A stretch of 64,000 nucleotides of DNA from Urechis unicinctus (Eukaryota; Annelida; Polychaeta; Xenopneusta; Urechidae). Both the position numbers and the translations under genes were made by a program. The stretch is taken from positions 21,896,576-21,960,575 of the forward strand of contig CM067343.1 in the NCBI GenBank assembly GCA_034190875.2. The letters run 5' to 3'. The notes beneath the pieces are model-generated. The model searched no databases. It was not told where the DNA came from and was given only the letters and a program-made list of their open reading frames with translations. Of the stretch, positions 45,851-58,350 are shown in pieces; positions within the stretch are counted from its first letter, which is position 1, and the number at the start of each line of letters is the position of its first letter.

Positions 45851-46292
45851 TTTAACATTGAGCAAAAAAGGGAAAACCAGATCCTGATTCTTTGCAACGA
45901 AATGACGATGCCACAAAAACATTACCTTATGGTTATAGCTATCCTGAACTGCCTGTTGACTGCCCGCAGATTCTGATACATAGATCAGGAAATGTTGCCA
46001 ACGTTATGTTCAATTGGTAACAAACGTCTCTGCTGTAAGGGCTAAAGCATGCGCTCCAAATAAATGTTAAAAGTATATCGCAGATTACCCATGTCATGTC
46101 CTCAGATACTGTAAAGCATGTTTGATATATCGTGTTTATTATAATTCTGTAGGCCTGCTAGCGGCGTCTAGCAATTTAATATAGCCATGTCGTAGCGTTG
46201 GATTTATTATCATGCTCTTTTACAATTTTGCCCCAATTACGTCCTTAAGCTCTTGTGCATTATTGTACATTCTTTCTAAATGTCACCAGTGC
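45850..46292 (+). repeat. Unit 3: end of B19 and first half of B20
   Basis: 'gcatgtttgatatatcgtgt' (46,116) and 'ggcctgctagcggcgtc' (46,152) match 22,728 and 22,763. Homology with the other B20 copies stops at 'caccagtgc' (46,284-46,292), where an inverted block begins. Confidence 0.75.
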
Positions 46293-47310
46293 TCACCTGG
46301 ACGACCAGCAACAGATGTCGGGGCTGTGACGAATAGTCTCCACAGCTGGAGCATTGCAACGCTATTAGATTATCATAACAGTGTTATCAATATGTATCGA
46401 CGCAGACAAAAGAAATATTTCTGTAATCGAGGTCACGAACAAAGCCACAAGCAATGATAATCAATTACCGTTTGTTGCATTTCGGAGAGGCTGAGAGCAT
46501 TTTTCTGCTGTGGTACTGTGTATCATACTTCCATTTCGGGAAAGAGGTTAAGGTGCGAACACAAATTGCATGTATTGGGTATGTCAAGTACATACAATCA
46601 TGTACAGTGCTCAATGAATAAGAACATGATAGTGATGGTTTGCTTTTTCAGTTCGACGTTCCTTTAACCTGTGAACGACGTCAATATTAATAACAAAGTG
46701 CGAGCATGACAGGAATTAGAATAACAGTTCTTCTCACGTCAAGTGGTCACCCCATAAAGCTGTTCGCAAATCCGGATGGTCACTGCTGGCTAACTAACAA
46801 CCTTTCGCATTAGGCACTATGTGTGAAACACTTGTAATTAAATTAGAAATTTATAAAATCGTCATTTAATTACGTGGGAAAAGACGGCTGGAGTTGCTTA
46901 TGGGATGCAAAATGAGCTTGTCCCGCACTTGATAGTTCACAAATAACTTTAAAAGACTAATGCTCGAACGCTGTGGTAATGGAAAGTTATCAGTGGAGGT
47001 AAACGCGAGCAGTAATTGTAGATGCTTTCTCGGTCAACTTATCAAATGTTTGCTGCTTAGCAATTCATAACATTGAACCGAGACATTTTATTGCCGTGAA
47101 TTGTAAAATCAGTAATCTTTTTATCTGATGATGAAGTATAAGAAAATATCATATTGGGTTATTACTGCTGCTGCTTTTTTTTACAATTTCGATGTACCAT
47201 TAAAATTATTTTCTACCCAAACTAACATGTGTCATATATGACAAAACGAATCATTTTGCTTATGAATCGGTACATATTGACTTTTGGACATCCAATAGGA
47301 AATAGTTGTG
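46292..47310 (-). repeat. Inverted ~1 kb block in unit 3
   Basis: Three parts match other places only as reverse complement, in one consistent orientation. Bases 46,320-46,420 match the ~70 bp element of B10 (reading S-W-S-I-A-T-L-L-D-Y-H-N on plus, against R-W-R-F-A-L-L-L-D-Y-H-N on minus at 41.9 kb). Bases 46,700-46,860 match the end of B20 (31,800-31,915). Bases 47,020-47,300 match BU (18,220-18,500). The plus frame 46,212-46,457 is a product of this inversion junction. Confidence 0.65.
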
Positions 47311-47690
47311 TTTTATTGATAAACTGAATCGTGTTTACCTAACGTCTTAGCATGATATAGGTTTTAACTCATTCAGGGATCAGAACCCTGTATTCAACAA
47401 AAGAGAGGCATGATCTGTTCTGCCGCCATATCCTTGTCGTCTTATATTGTCTGTCATAAATACATATCTTCGGGCGTCAGTCTCTGTTGTGAGCGTATGC
47501 CAAATGGGCAGCATAAAAGCTGCTTAAGATTTAGTATATTAGTGTATCCAACATGAGACCTTCACAACCCATGCATTTATTGTTCTGCTATATTAATATA
47601 CGGCTTAGTCGTGGCAATAAGCTTTACCGAATGTGATTTTATTCGCTTCACGTTCAATTAAGCCGTTTGCAATCCGCTGGGAGGTCGTGC
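47310..47690 (+). repeat. Unit 3: spacer and single-copy B23
   Basis: From 'caaaagagaggcatgatctg' (47,396; also 33,087 and 63,293) it is collinear with 33,087-33,385, ending in 'aatccgctgggaggtcgtgc'. Only one half of the doubled B23 is present. Confidence 0.75.
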
Positions 47691-47694
47691 CCAT

Positions 47695-48620
47695 AGCGAC
47701 ATGACTCCAGGAGAAACTTGCTACTTATTCGTCAACACTGCAAGTAAACCGTGTGCAGGCAGCAAAAAATATCAAATGGTACTTCTGTGAATTAACGATC
47801 TGTTAAATCCAAGACGACTCGTTTAAGTTATAGGTAATTAGCTTGAGCGAATCAGGTAAGTACGGCCGTTCGGCATGCAACGGTAGTCTAATGATGTATG
47901 GTCCCCACAGTGGTGCTTTGTATTATGCTAGGACTACCATAATAGCGTCATTAATGTACATCTAACGTGGACTATAAACATTTACTGTTATCCCGGTAGC
48001 TTGCATAACTGGATATTAATATGTGGTTTTGTTATTGCACTGTATATCAGACCCTCCAACGCAATTGAGAGTGTTGCGACTAAGAGCTTTTCTTTTGCAA
48101 ACACAATGACTATGAATAACCGTAGTGATTACTATCTTTGGTATGAATGTGTTTTGGTCAGTAACAACGCATGATTGGCACGAAGGTCTAAACAATACAA
48201 CTTTTTAAGCATCAAATCTCCAAAAAATGCTCAATGTTTGTACAACAATGATTTTCCCATTGCTTAGTTATGGTCCGTGCCTTGGCTATATATTCATGGT
48301 GATTGATTGGATGTGCCTTAGTTCCGATATGAAAGAAACAGCATTATCGTTTTGTAGTTAATGATTTTGTGCCACATGCGAATGATACCATGATGTAGTT
48401 TGGCTAAGGAATCATAAATGAATAACAGAAGACTGTAGAAAAAAAATAGTTAAAAACTGCTTTCGACTTTGTAGACATCAACCAATGGGAAATATACGTG
48501 TTGCAGAAACATAGTATGACAGACATCATGTCATCTGTTACATAAGCTTATTGTATGCTGAGTAATATGTGATTAATTCAACTGCCTTCTATATCGACAT
48601 TCACAAACTACCTTGCTCTT
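47695..48620 (+). repeat. Block B24, copy 2 of 2
   Basis: It is collinear with 35,575-36,540 but lacks about 100 bases after 'cttattcgt' (47,731). It is joined directly to B23, whereas copy 1 follows a B19-like stretch. No frame is shared with copy 1. Confidence 0.8.
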
Positions 48621-49130
48621 GTGAAATCCACTACCATAGACTGCTATCGATCGACCCATTAGACAACCATGCGCAACCAAGACAACGAACCGCAACAATG
48701 TCAAGATATTGTTCGTTGCAACACCGAAGTCCCAGCCCTCGATGAACAGCACAAAATTCCTCCAAATTATATTACGTACCGCCCAGCGTCTCTACGTGCA
48801 GTACATCTCTATGTTGTCACATAACTAGTATCAATATAGGCTTTTTTGGACGTTAATTATAACTCTATTTCCCTATAGGTGGCCACTCGAGGACAGTTTT
48901 GGCATAATGCCGGGTGATAGATAATGTGTAATAACATACATGTTTTATTCTGTTGCCGTTACTTCTCTCCAGAGACCTTGTCTACGATCGAAAGAGATGT
49001 GTGAATGTCGTAACTGCGATCGACGTGGTATCTATCCTGCAGGCTCAATAAACCCTTGCCCCTTCTGTCAACTGCAATAACGAACGCATCAAATGTGGTA
49101 CTAATCTAAGCCAGTTGAAATGAACCCGAC
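48620..49130 (+). repeat. Unit 3: B21-like element and B22
   Basis: A diverged ~75 bp element ('tagactgctatcgatcg', 48,635) is followed by B22 from about 48,770: 'gtgcagtacatctctatgtt' (48,798), 'gaggacagttttggc' (48,889) and 'gtaactgcgatcgac' (49,010). It is closer to the unit 0 copy in some places ('gaatgtcgtaactgcgatcg' also at 7,027). Confidence 0.7.
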
Positions 49131-49515
49131 CACTCATTTAGGTAAAGGGTGGGGGGGGGGAGGAACACTCGACAGTTTTAGAATAGAAACAAGGATAACA
49201 TAGTTAGGGAAATTATAACATGGTCAGAAGACATTCACCTTTGAAAAGATGCGGAATATAGCATGTACAAAGCGAAACTTACACAAGATCGTAAGACCAA
49301 TATATCCATAATGGTCCGCACCAGTGTGCCGAAAACATGACGCGGTCTGGGCCAATACTGTGGTCGAGGTTATTTATCAAGATGATCATAAGGCTTCTTC
49401 ACAGATCATAACGTGTGTAGTAATGTGTGCAATGAAATCACATCAATGCAGCAGATGAACGCGTGGCTGGCTGCGTGGATGGCTGCATTAATATCTTCTT
49501 CGCATAAGGCAAAGA
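49130..49515. other. Unassigned stretch with a G10 run
   Basis: It has an uninterrupted G run at 49,151-49,160 and a short tandem phrase 'gctggctgcgtggatggctg' at 49,467. I found no partner in the window and no gene. Confidence 0.35.
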
Positions 49516-50000
49516 GTATTAGAACCACGATTCATATGATCTATCATCATGAATGCGCGAACAAAGCAAAGTTAATCTCCATCATATAAACATTTGATAA
49601 TTAAAACACCTATAAGTCACGACCGATCAATACCGTAGATGGCGGAAACTTGGGGCAGTTACAGCCATGGTATCAGCGAATTTAATACACTTAGAGAAGC
49701 ACAAGAATTCCACATAACCCTGTCAATACCTCAGCAGTAAGCTACATATCTACATCTTCTCTTGCTTTGTACGTTACTTATTTCGTATATATTTATGACC
49801 CTGGTATGGTAATCTTATAGCAGTGCAATGTGCCACCTGTGTGGACCATACATCACGGCACTACCATCTCATGCTAAATAGCAATGCTTATTGTCTTTGT
49901 CCAGATTTACAACTTTCGAAAAGAAGTGGCTCAATCATTCATTCTCCACCGTATACATTACATGGCCATTAATCTTTAAATGTAGAATAAAATTATTTTG
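49515..50000 (+). repeat. Unit 3: first part of B1, then the ~70 bp element
   Basis: Bases 49,515-49,735 match 37,410-37,640. At 49,785-49,855 a further copy of the ~70 bp element of B6/B10 occurs, ending 'gtgtggaccatacatcacgg'. The rest is unassigned. Confidence 0.65.
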
Positions 50001-50569
50001 TGGTCTTAAAACGCATCAATTGCAATGATGAACAGCATTCTGATCTTGAAACCTGATTATCGTTTTTGTGCAGTTATCTTATTCAGGATAACATCGCAAA
50101 TAATAGTTTTGTCGAACTACATGCATCAGCAATATAATTGTGTGGAAAACGTAGCCATGTCCACAATGACCGCCAATCGATGCGCAAAACTTTGGCACAA
50201 TTTCGCACGATGTCACCGTCTCGGCACCTTTACCTGTTTAGGTTTTAAAAATAAAATACTTACAAAAACGATGCCTTTCAACTATCGATGGAGGACATAA
50301 TGATCAATGTGCTTTGTGACAGACAGCAATCTATGTGCAGCAATACTTGAGCGATATTCCAAAATGGTATTATATGCTTGATGACCGTACATTATGTAGC
50401 AATGGGAGTAAGCTTTACGACTTGATAAATGGCACCATAAATATACATATATTATAGAATAACACACATTTGTATGCAACGCTTTAACAGACAGCTGACG
50501 CTATCTGTTGCGGTAATCGCCTGCGATTGGTCACCTACATTTTGTGATTTCTTGCCAATTACCAAACCG

Positions 50570-50570
<1 letters not shown>
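50000..50570 (+). repeat. Unit 3: block BS
   Basis: It matches 23,215-23,930 but without that copy's internal doubling. It includes 'aactatcgatggagg' (50,280) and 'gcaatacttgagcgatattc' (50,339). The 91-codon plus frame 50,025-50,300 lies here; it is not kept at 23.2 kb. Confidence 0.65.
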
Positions 50571-51745
<1,175 letters not shown>

Positions 51746-51749
51746 TTGG

Positions 51750-52960
51750 TCAAAAGATAACCAACCAAGTCAAGGCCATTCCACTAATCACTGCCATTTT
51801 GCGAAAGATCATGATTGCCTTATCCTACTGAAGATTATTAGATAAACAGCTGCACAAATATGCTGTGCACCTGTATGTAAAAGTAATCAATACTGTAACG
51901 GAATGGTCAAAAAAACTCGATTTTGTTGTGTCTAAAGGATCACACAGATTGCCTCGCCAGATCCGTTGAGCTATCATTTAAAGTCTTCCACTATGTCTGA
52001 TGTGGCCTATTATTAGCATATACAGACGATAGCCATCTAGACTAGCGACATAAATAGTACGATAGCAGCTTACCAACACACCTCGAGCCAAATATACCAC
52101 AGGTGATAACGATCGCTTATGTTGCTACCAGAAATGAGCAGTAAATAACAAATGTCACGATCTAATTATGCAGAACGCCACACAGGTAAGTTGATGCTTC
52201 TTTGATGTAACTATGGGAAACCCGTCTTCAGCTGAACTATATTCTACGTCCATTGTGGACATGGCTCACTGTAAACATCCTCTCTTATCTTGTTAATAAA
52301 TATTATACAAAAAGTAAGTTTTAACCGTGAACATATACTACCTGCTTTGGCACACAAACATATCAAAAGAGTTGATAATTTACGTAATATCTATCGTGGC
52401 ACAAAACACAGGATCTGTATAAATTTTGTTGATATAGCTGATATCTGTCCTGAATGAAGTCACAGATACATTACGTCTGCGAAACATCAGGCTTATCTTG
52501 CACTCACAGGGAGTAGCATATCGTGCTTACTGTTAAATGTCCCCATGTAACCCTCGATTAATATGGATTCTTTTCGTTATCAAAAAAAGACAAAGGTTTT
52601 TCTCAAAATACACAGTTTTCAGAATTGTAAGCCAATCTGATCATGGTGTCCAATAGTGAAATTCCACCCGCGTTATTTCATCAGATGACGGTTTAAATCA
52701 CCTATCCTATATTGCAATGTGGCTCCTTATGATATGGCTTATCATAAACAATATATGTTGTAGCTTTATCAGTGTCAGGCAATGACATTATCATTGCTAT
52801 TGGTGATAACATACGTGTTACTTGTTGCAATCGCCAAACCATCTGGCTGAAAATATATGTAGCAAGCACAACGGTCAGTAGGCTATTATATACAGAGTGG
52901 ATACATTGTGTTGTTAAAGCCAGAAATAATATTCGGATTGAACCATCGACATTGAATTGA
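51750..52960 (+). repeat. Fragments of diverged B3 with foreign spacers
   Basis: Bases 52,075-52,125 match 38,930-38,980 ('aggtgataacgatcgcttat'). Bases 52,690-52,870 match 38,975-39,175 ('atatggcttatcataaa', 'ctggctgaaaatat'). The intervening ~560 bp (52,130-52,685) and 51,750-52,070 have no partner. The B3 parts are more diverged than the unit 3 and unit 4 copies on either side. Confidence 0.55.
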
Positions 52961-52988
52961 TAGTGATCTATTTGGATTCGGACTAGTA

Positions 52989-53318
52989 CTACATTGTTCG
53001 CCTACATATAGGAATCCCCAAAGGGATACTATTCTTGGATATATAATCCACGACACCAGTCATGAGGTGTTCCTCAATGCAATTGATCTCATTGATATCC
53101 ATTGAATCATCTGCAATAATTAACCAATATGTACATTTCCATACATGACGTATGCATAATGCTTCCAAACCTGTGATGCGATTAATACACCTGATGATTA
53201 TGTATTTACCTTTGAAATAATAGTTTATTTCCAACATCAAATGATAATTATCAAGCCTGTAAAGAATCAAGATGCGGTAATCCGTTGCGCTGAACGCTAG
53301 CATAAGATTCACGGGCAT
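52989..53318 (-). CDS. Uncertain 109-codon single-copy open frame
   Basis: This is the longest frame that is neither in a recurring block nor in a simple repeat. It reads M-P-V-N-L-M-L-A-F-S-A-T at the start, then an aromatic/basic part, W-K-C-T-Y-W-L-I-I-A-D-D, an acidic segment (D-I-N-E-I-N-C-I-E-E-H) and ends C-R-R-T-M. Composition is protein-like, without low complexity. No domain is recognised and there is no second copy for a conservation test. It lies between a broken B3 and the start of unit 4. It could be an exon of an inserted gene or chance. Confidence 0.18.
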   Translation of the reverse strand: MPVNLMLAFSATDYRILILYRLDNYHLMLEINYYFKGKYIIIRCINRITGLEALCIRHVWKCTYWLIIADDSMDINEINCIEEHLMTGVVDYISKNSIPLGIPICRRTM

Positions 53319-53397
53319 TAGATTGCTGATGAAGCTGACGAAACGGATTATAAACTACTGATGTCACCTAAAGAAAGAGCGATGAAAATAATAAATC

Positions 53398-54230
53398 ATA
53401 TTTCATTTCGAAATACCTTTTAAACCCAGGAGTAACTTTTCGACAACGTATCGGAGAAAGTGTGATCTTTACATCTCATGCACAGCTCTGTAAGCTTCTG
53501 ATCTTATATCATATATTATTTGTCGACATCGGTAATCGTTTTTAATCGTAATTTGAGATACCATCCATCAGTGTTGTAGATAGCAATAGAACGGCAATGA
53601 TAGATAACCGGGCAAGTTGATATATACTCGGCCAAACTCATGTCTTTTTACATATGGGGTCTACTTAAAAGTAATCGATCCTTCTGATGCTATTAAATAT
53701 GTTCCTGGGCGCTTTCATGTTATTGGGATCATAAATATTAAATTCAATTATCTCAGTACCAATGGCCAATAGGATAATGATTACGATGTATTCCTTTCAT
53801 AATAATTCGCATTAGCCAAAAACCGAATGGGGTTCTGGTAAATACTGTAACACAAATTAACTCGATTGGCTTGTACATGGACAGCACTCATCGACATCAA
53901 TTAAATGGTATGATATCGGTTTCATATGTGGCATAACAAGATAGCCCTAAATTTGTTATCGCGACAATACTAGGTGTTATATAAATGACACAGCATTAAC
54001 TTCATCATTTTTCAAATAGTTGCAAATTCAGCAGGACGCACAATAAGAGAAAATGTAATTGGTTAAGTTTTGTCGATTGAAATATCCGTCATGTTCGATT
54101 TGGGGATGCAACTAAGTATTAAATAATTGATGTTCATTCGTGACTCTGGCTTATTCTTAGTCAGACAGAAGTTTTTCCCTCGGATTATGGTCTGCTAATG
54201 GGTCTTTCTTCTTTGCCTGATACAAAGCGT
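53398..54230 (+). repeat. Unit 4: block B2 copy
   Basis: It begins sharply at 'atttcatttcgaaatacctt' (53,400; 37,930) and is almost identical to 37,930-38,690. It retains about 60 bases near 53,945-54,010 that unit 3 has lost. Confidence 0.85.
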
Positions 54231-55150
54231 GATTAGAAACAACAAAATAAACTTGATGGAAACTTTGTAGTCGATCCTTGGACAGTGTCTGCGCAAGTGT
54301 CAGTGCAGACTAATCGAAATCACATATTCTCCTGTCTGAATCCAAAGCCCCGCAAACCCAGGCGACTAACGTTGATAAACTATATCGTATTCAAATACTT
54401 TTATTGGACTTCTGTAATGCTATAGAAAGTGATATGAATAATTAATGTCCTATGATACTCGTTCGACCAACGCATCCCGAGCCAAAAATACCACAGGTGA
54501 TAACGATCGCTTATGTTGCGATTTAAATCACCAGCTTGCGGTAGGCAATTTTGCATGAAGTAACATCTATTCCATATTGTAATGTGGCTTATTGTGGAAT
54601 GGCTTATTATAAATATTGTTATCAGCGTCGAGCAATGGCTTTATCAGTTGTATTGCAGATAGCATATATGTTTCTTGTTGCAATTGGCAAACAATCTAGC
54701 TGAAAATATGATTACGTGGCAAAGGGGGGTGGTGGTGATTTTGTACATCATTGGTTAACGTTCATAACATGAATCTACTAGCTTTACCGGCCTAGCACAT
54801 CATGAGGATCTTTGGTTACTGCAGCATTGTCCCAATATAAAAAGACCTTTGAACTCAATTTATATGGCATACGCAAGATGTATTTCAATCATAGGTGTTA
54901 AGGTATTACGGATTGATTGGACTGATGTTCGCATGTAAGCCAAGCTGCGTCCATACAATCCCGCATTAAGTCCCACTTGACCCTTAAGGAATAATGCAAA
55001 TGTAACAAAGCTTCCGCGTTTTGCCTGGGTTTTGGTTTCAATTACCTATGTAAAACTCATGCTTTTAATGTAACCAAACACATTATTCGTGTTACGTAAG
55101 TTCCGCTAAGATTACTTACACTTCAGCATTAGTTACTGCCTAGTTTTGCA
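54190..55150 (+). repeat. Unit 4: block B3 copy
   Basis: It is almost identical to 38,660-39,600. The DPWTV frame is open for only part of its length; an extra base follows the 'gacagtgtc' phrase (54,283) compared with unit 3. Confidence 0.9.
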
Positions 55151-55155
55151 TTAAT

Positions 55156-55476
55156 ATGCATATCGAAGTTTTCGCTCAACACAAGTGTCATTGCCGACAC
55201 ACTTTATGCTCCTGCTTAATCATAAACCCCTGCCAATCACATATTCTAAGCAGCATAGTTGTCAGTGTTGGTATACGATTTTTATTGACGATCGGCATTC
55301 TTTGTCTTTATATGTCGGGCGCTTTAACAGTCAGGTATAGTATGCTCGTACGATGTGCCAATGTGGTATTTAAATTGCGAATGTCGATTGTCATACATAA
55401 TGATAAAAGCCCAGTCACAATGATAGACTGTGACATACTGCTATTGATGGAAAACACCTCTTTATTTCTCGACTGA
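55156..55476 (+). pseudogene. B4 hydrophobic frame, copy 3 of 3
   Basis: A 106-codon frame with the same layout as 39,618-39,938: Cys/His-rich start, membrane-like stretch, M-S-G-A-L-T-V-R-Y-S-M, basic segment, acidic end with S-L-F-L-D. It ends at the same stop. Right after the stop, about 220 bases present in unit 3 are missing (junction at about 55,473). Confidence 0.3.
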
Positions 55477-56115
55477 ATATAGGCTGTAAACTTACAACGC
55501 GATAATAGCTCTTTATGTAGCAAAGATGAGGTGTGATCTGCTTCACTCACAAACATTGTCTGTGGCTTTGCTCGTGACCATAATCGAGGACAGCCCTTTT
55601 TTTCCTCGTTATGAGTATATGTATGACAATATGAGGGTAATCTTAAAACAGCACAATGCGCCAACCGCGAGGATCACGTCCGCCGTCCCATACTGATGTC
55701 CTCTTCTTATTACATTGACCTGTGCAAAGCAGCTTGTTATGTCATGTGGAGCGTGTTAAATAGCGCAATCAATCTTGTAGCAAACATTGCTCCAAAATTA
55801 AGATCAAACCTATGGGCAATATTACAACAGGGATGTATCAGATGCGAAGCAACACCTCGACTAATCTCTCCTCTGATCCTTATCCACATGTGAAATGCCG
55901 AATGCCGAAATGGGAGCACTGCTCGGAGTGATATCGGACAGAAACAAAGCCACACCCGAAATTCCAGAGTCTATTCAACGACTGACAATATCTCCTTATC
56001 CGATTCGTAGATTTAGATTTGTATAACAAAGCTAAGTCATTTTTTATAGGAGAAATTATTTTGCCTGACAATGTATACTCGTGTTGCCGAAAACAGCTCG
56101 CCTTTCCATACCGAT
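55476..56115 (+). repeat. Unit 4: shortened B4 end, B6 end, B7 start, B9
   Basis: It follows 40,150-40,580, then jumps at 'gtgaaatgccgaatgccgaa' (55,889) to 41,405. About 820 bp, including the B8 relic and most of B7, is missing. The doubled 'atgccga' at the joint may be a repair footprint. The ~70 bp element is at 55,612-55,680. Confidence 0.8.
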
Positions 56116-56440
56116 AAAAGCTACAAATTTTTGTTTATTTACAGGCTTCAAGCTTGATAAATGGCAAAGAGAATAAAGAACAACACAATTACCATCATCA
56201 CCTGTGTGACGTGTCTCTTTGGACTTTTTATCGTGGTTTTCGATTAAACAATGTCTTGTGCACTTAACATGCATGACATCTCCCTTCTTAAGAAATATGC
56301 TTCATTTACTAAACTGTTGAGCAATATTTTGCACTGACACAAATTTACCACGCATGTTATCAGAAAATGGCCGCGAAAATGTTCGTTTGACTATTTTGAT
56401 ATTTAAATAAAAACACTGGTGTGGCTCTGAACGGCTACAA
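56115..56440. other. Stretch present in unit 4, absent in unit 3
   Basis: In unit 3 the sequence jumps from 'aaccgataaaag' (41,615) to 'atgagttgactcc' (41,655). Unit 4 has about 380 extra bases between the same points. Its right end (56,445-56,530) matches unit 1 (14,000-14,110), so the longer form is probably ancestral and unit 3 carries the loss. No gene is recognised. Confidence 0.55.
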
Positions 56441-57480
56441 CTTATACAATTGATGATAAATAGGAACAACACTTAATGCTAAAAGAAATGAGGTCGAAAC
56501 ACATCTTAAACCATTAGCTTAGCCAGAGCACATGATATGAGTTGACTCCAGTTACGGGGCGGCAGCCTGGATTGACGCCATTTATGAATGCCATCTATTT
56601 AGAGGTTTGTAGATAGTCATATGCTAGCACTGCTATTGTGAATGTCGGACATATTGAACGACAGCATTAATATGCGGAGATACGAAACGCATAAAACATT
56701 TGATTACGGTAACACACCATAGATCAACAGCATTTGAGTGTATTCGATGCATTTCCCTTCTCCTTGTTAGATATATATTTATAGCTCTATTATGATAATC
56801 TAACAGCAGTGCAAAGCGCCACCTGTGTGGACCATTTATCACATAATGTTCATAACCTAATGGGAACTGCTCAAACGTTTCCCATGGAAACAATGCAAAG
56901 TAACGAAGTAAAATAGAGGACCGATTGCCATACACTTATTGACATATGTTTTACCCGCCCAATCGTCTTTATACAGATCCCCACAGGTCATCTAGCCTGG
57001 AAGCTTACAATATGTGTCCACCCATGTTGGACGGGCTGTGAGAATCTACAAAGGCTCACCGGTATCGTTATGGAGTTCTACCATATCAAATACATATCTT
57101 GAGGTTGCAGGTACACAAGGCTAGACGTGTCCGTGCACTTAGATTTTGGGTGAACAGGCTTCTGCGTGTCCATCATATTGAAGTGCTGTTTTATTTCCCA
57201 TGAGATGATGCAGGGGAGCTAACACAACGCCAAGATGAGAGAGAATTATTCGTCTGGATGTGAGGTAGATTCCAAATAGATGATTGGACATATGGCTAAG
57301 GCTGATACACTGAAAGGGAAATTTATACACATATAGTAAATTCACTTATCGAGGATATATTATCCATCGGGTAATCAAGTCATTCTTAAATATTTAACGA
57401 CTGCTGCATAAAGAGTATAAGCAATATTCACAAATAATGCTACCAAGAGATGTTGTAGCCGTTATAAATGTTTTTGTCCG
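56440..57480 (+). repeat. Unit 4: blocks B10 and B11
   Basis: It is nearly identical to 41,640-42,560. The minus-strand frame 56,633-56,935 (100 codons) carries W-R-F-A-L-L-L-D-Y-H-N from the ~70 bp element at 56,765-56,840. Confidence 0.85.
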
Positions 57481-58350
57481 CAATATGGCAAATTATCCTC
57501 AGATGTAGCATGCTACAATGTGTTTCTTGGTACAATTTGTTATATAAAGGCTAACATCTCTGGCAGTTGGCATACATAACTCTATGTCCGTCGAAATGGC
57601 AACTTAACCGTCTGACGACCACGTAGCAAATTGTCCTGGCAAAGCATTCAGTGCAAATTGAGAATGGGCGGCATCTTTCCTTCCGTGTCATTCACCGGAG
57701 ACAACAAGATGATACATTAGCCATATGGGTAGAACATTGTTCCAAACTGGCGACATAAGCATATATCTTACGCAAATCATTTCGTCATAGTCATTTACAA
57801 AGTGGAAAATAAGTCGATATTGTTGCGGCGATATCGACCACAAAATGAGTTCATAGTTTCGCTTTAACACTGAATGTGACATCCACTGGCAAGGGGTAAA
57901 CATGACAATTACAGCTCAGCTTGAAGCAAACATTTTATTGAAACAAAGGCCTCCGTATTTTGGATGAGAGCGGATGTGATTTGAACAGATCCATGGGATT
58001 TAAATACCTGTAACTTTTTAGATATTTGGTTTGATGTATCACCTATTACTATCAAAGTTTCTGAAGCGAATGATATAACAAGAAGATGGGATGTCTGATT
58101 TCCGGTAAGACATAGGTTTTATGTCTCATGATTGACATCTTATAAAGCGTGATGCGTCATAAATTGTTTAGCTCGCGTTTGTACTCGAGTCTGTTATAAA
58201 GCGTCGACATGATTCCTGGTTGTAGGAATACCATTGAGGTATTTTTATGCAAAGTCGTAGACTTTGTTCTACAGCAAGAGGATAATGACATTCATTAAAC
58301 GAAATTGTTAATGTGAGTTGTCCGGAATAAGGTTTTTAAAAGTCTCTAGC
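57480..58350 (+). repeat. Unit 4: blocks B12 and B13
   Basis: It is collinear with 42,530-43,490, with moderate divergence and small length differences. No shared frame. Confidence 0.8.

Noticed and set aside
55308-55664. 118-codon minus-strand frame overlapping the B4 relic
   Set aside because: It runs across the 55,473 deletion joint specific to unit 4 and is absent as such from unit 3.
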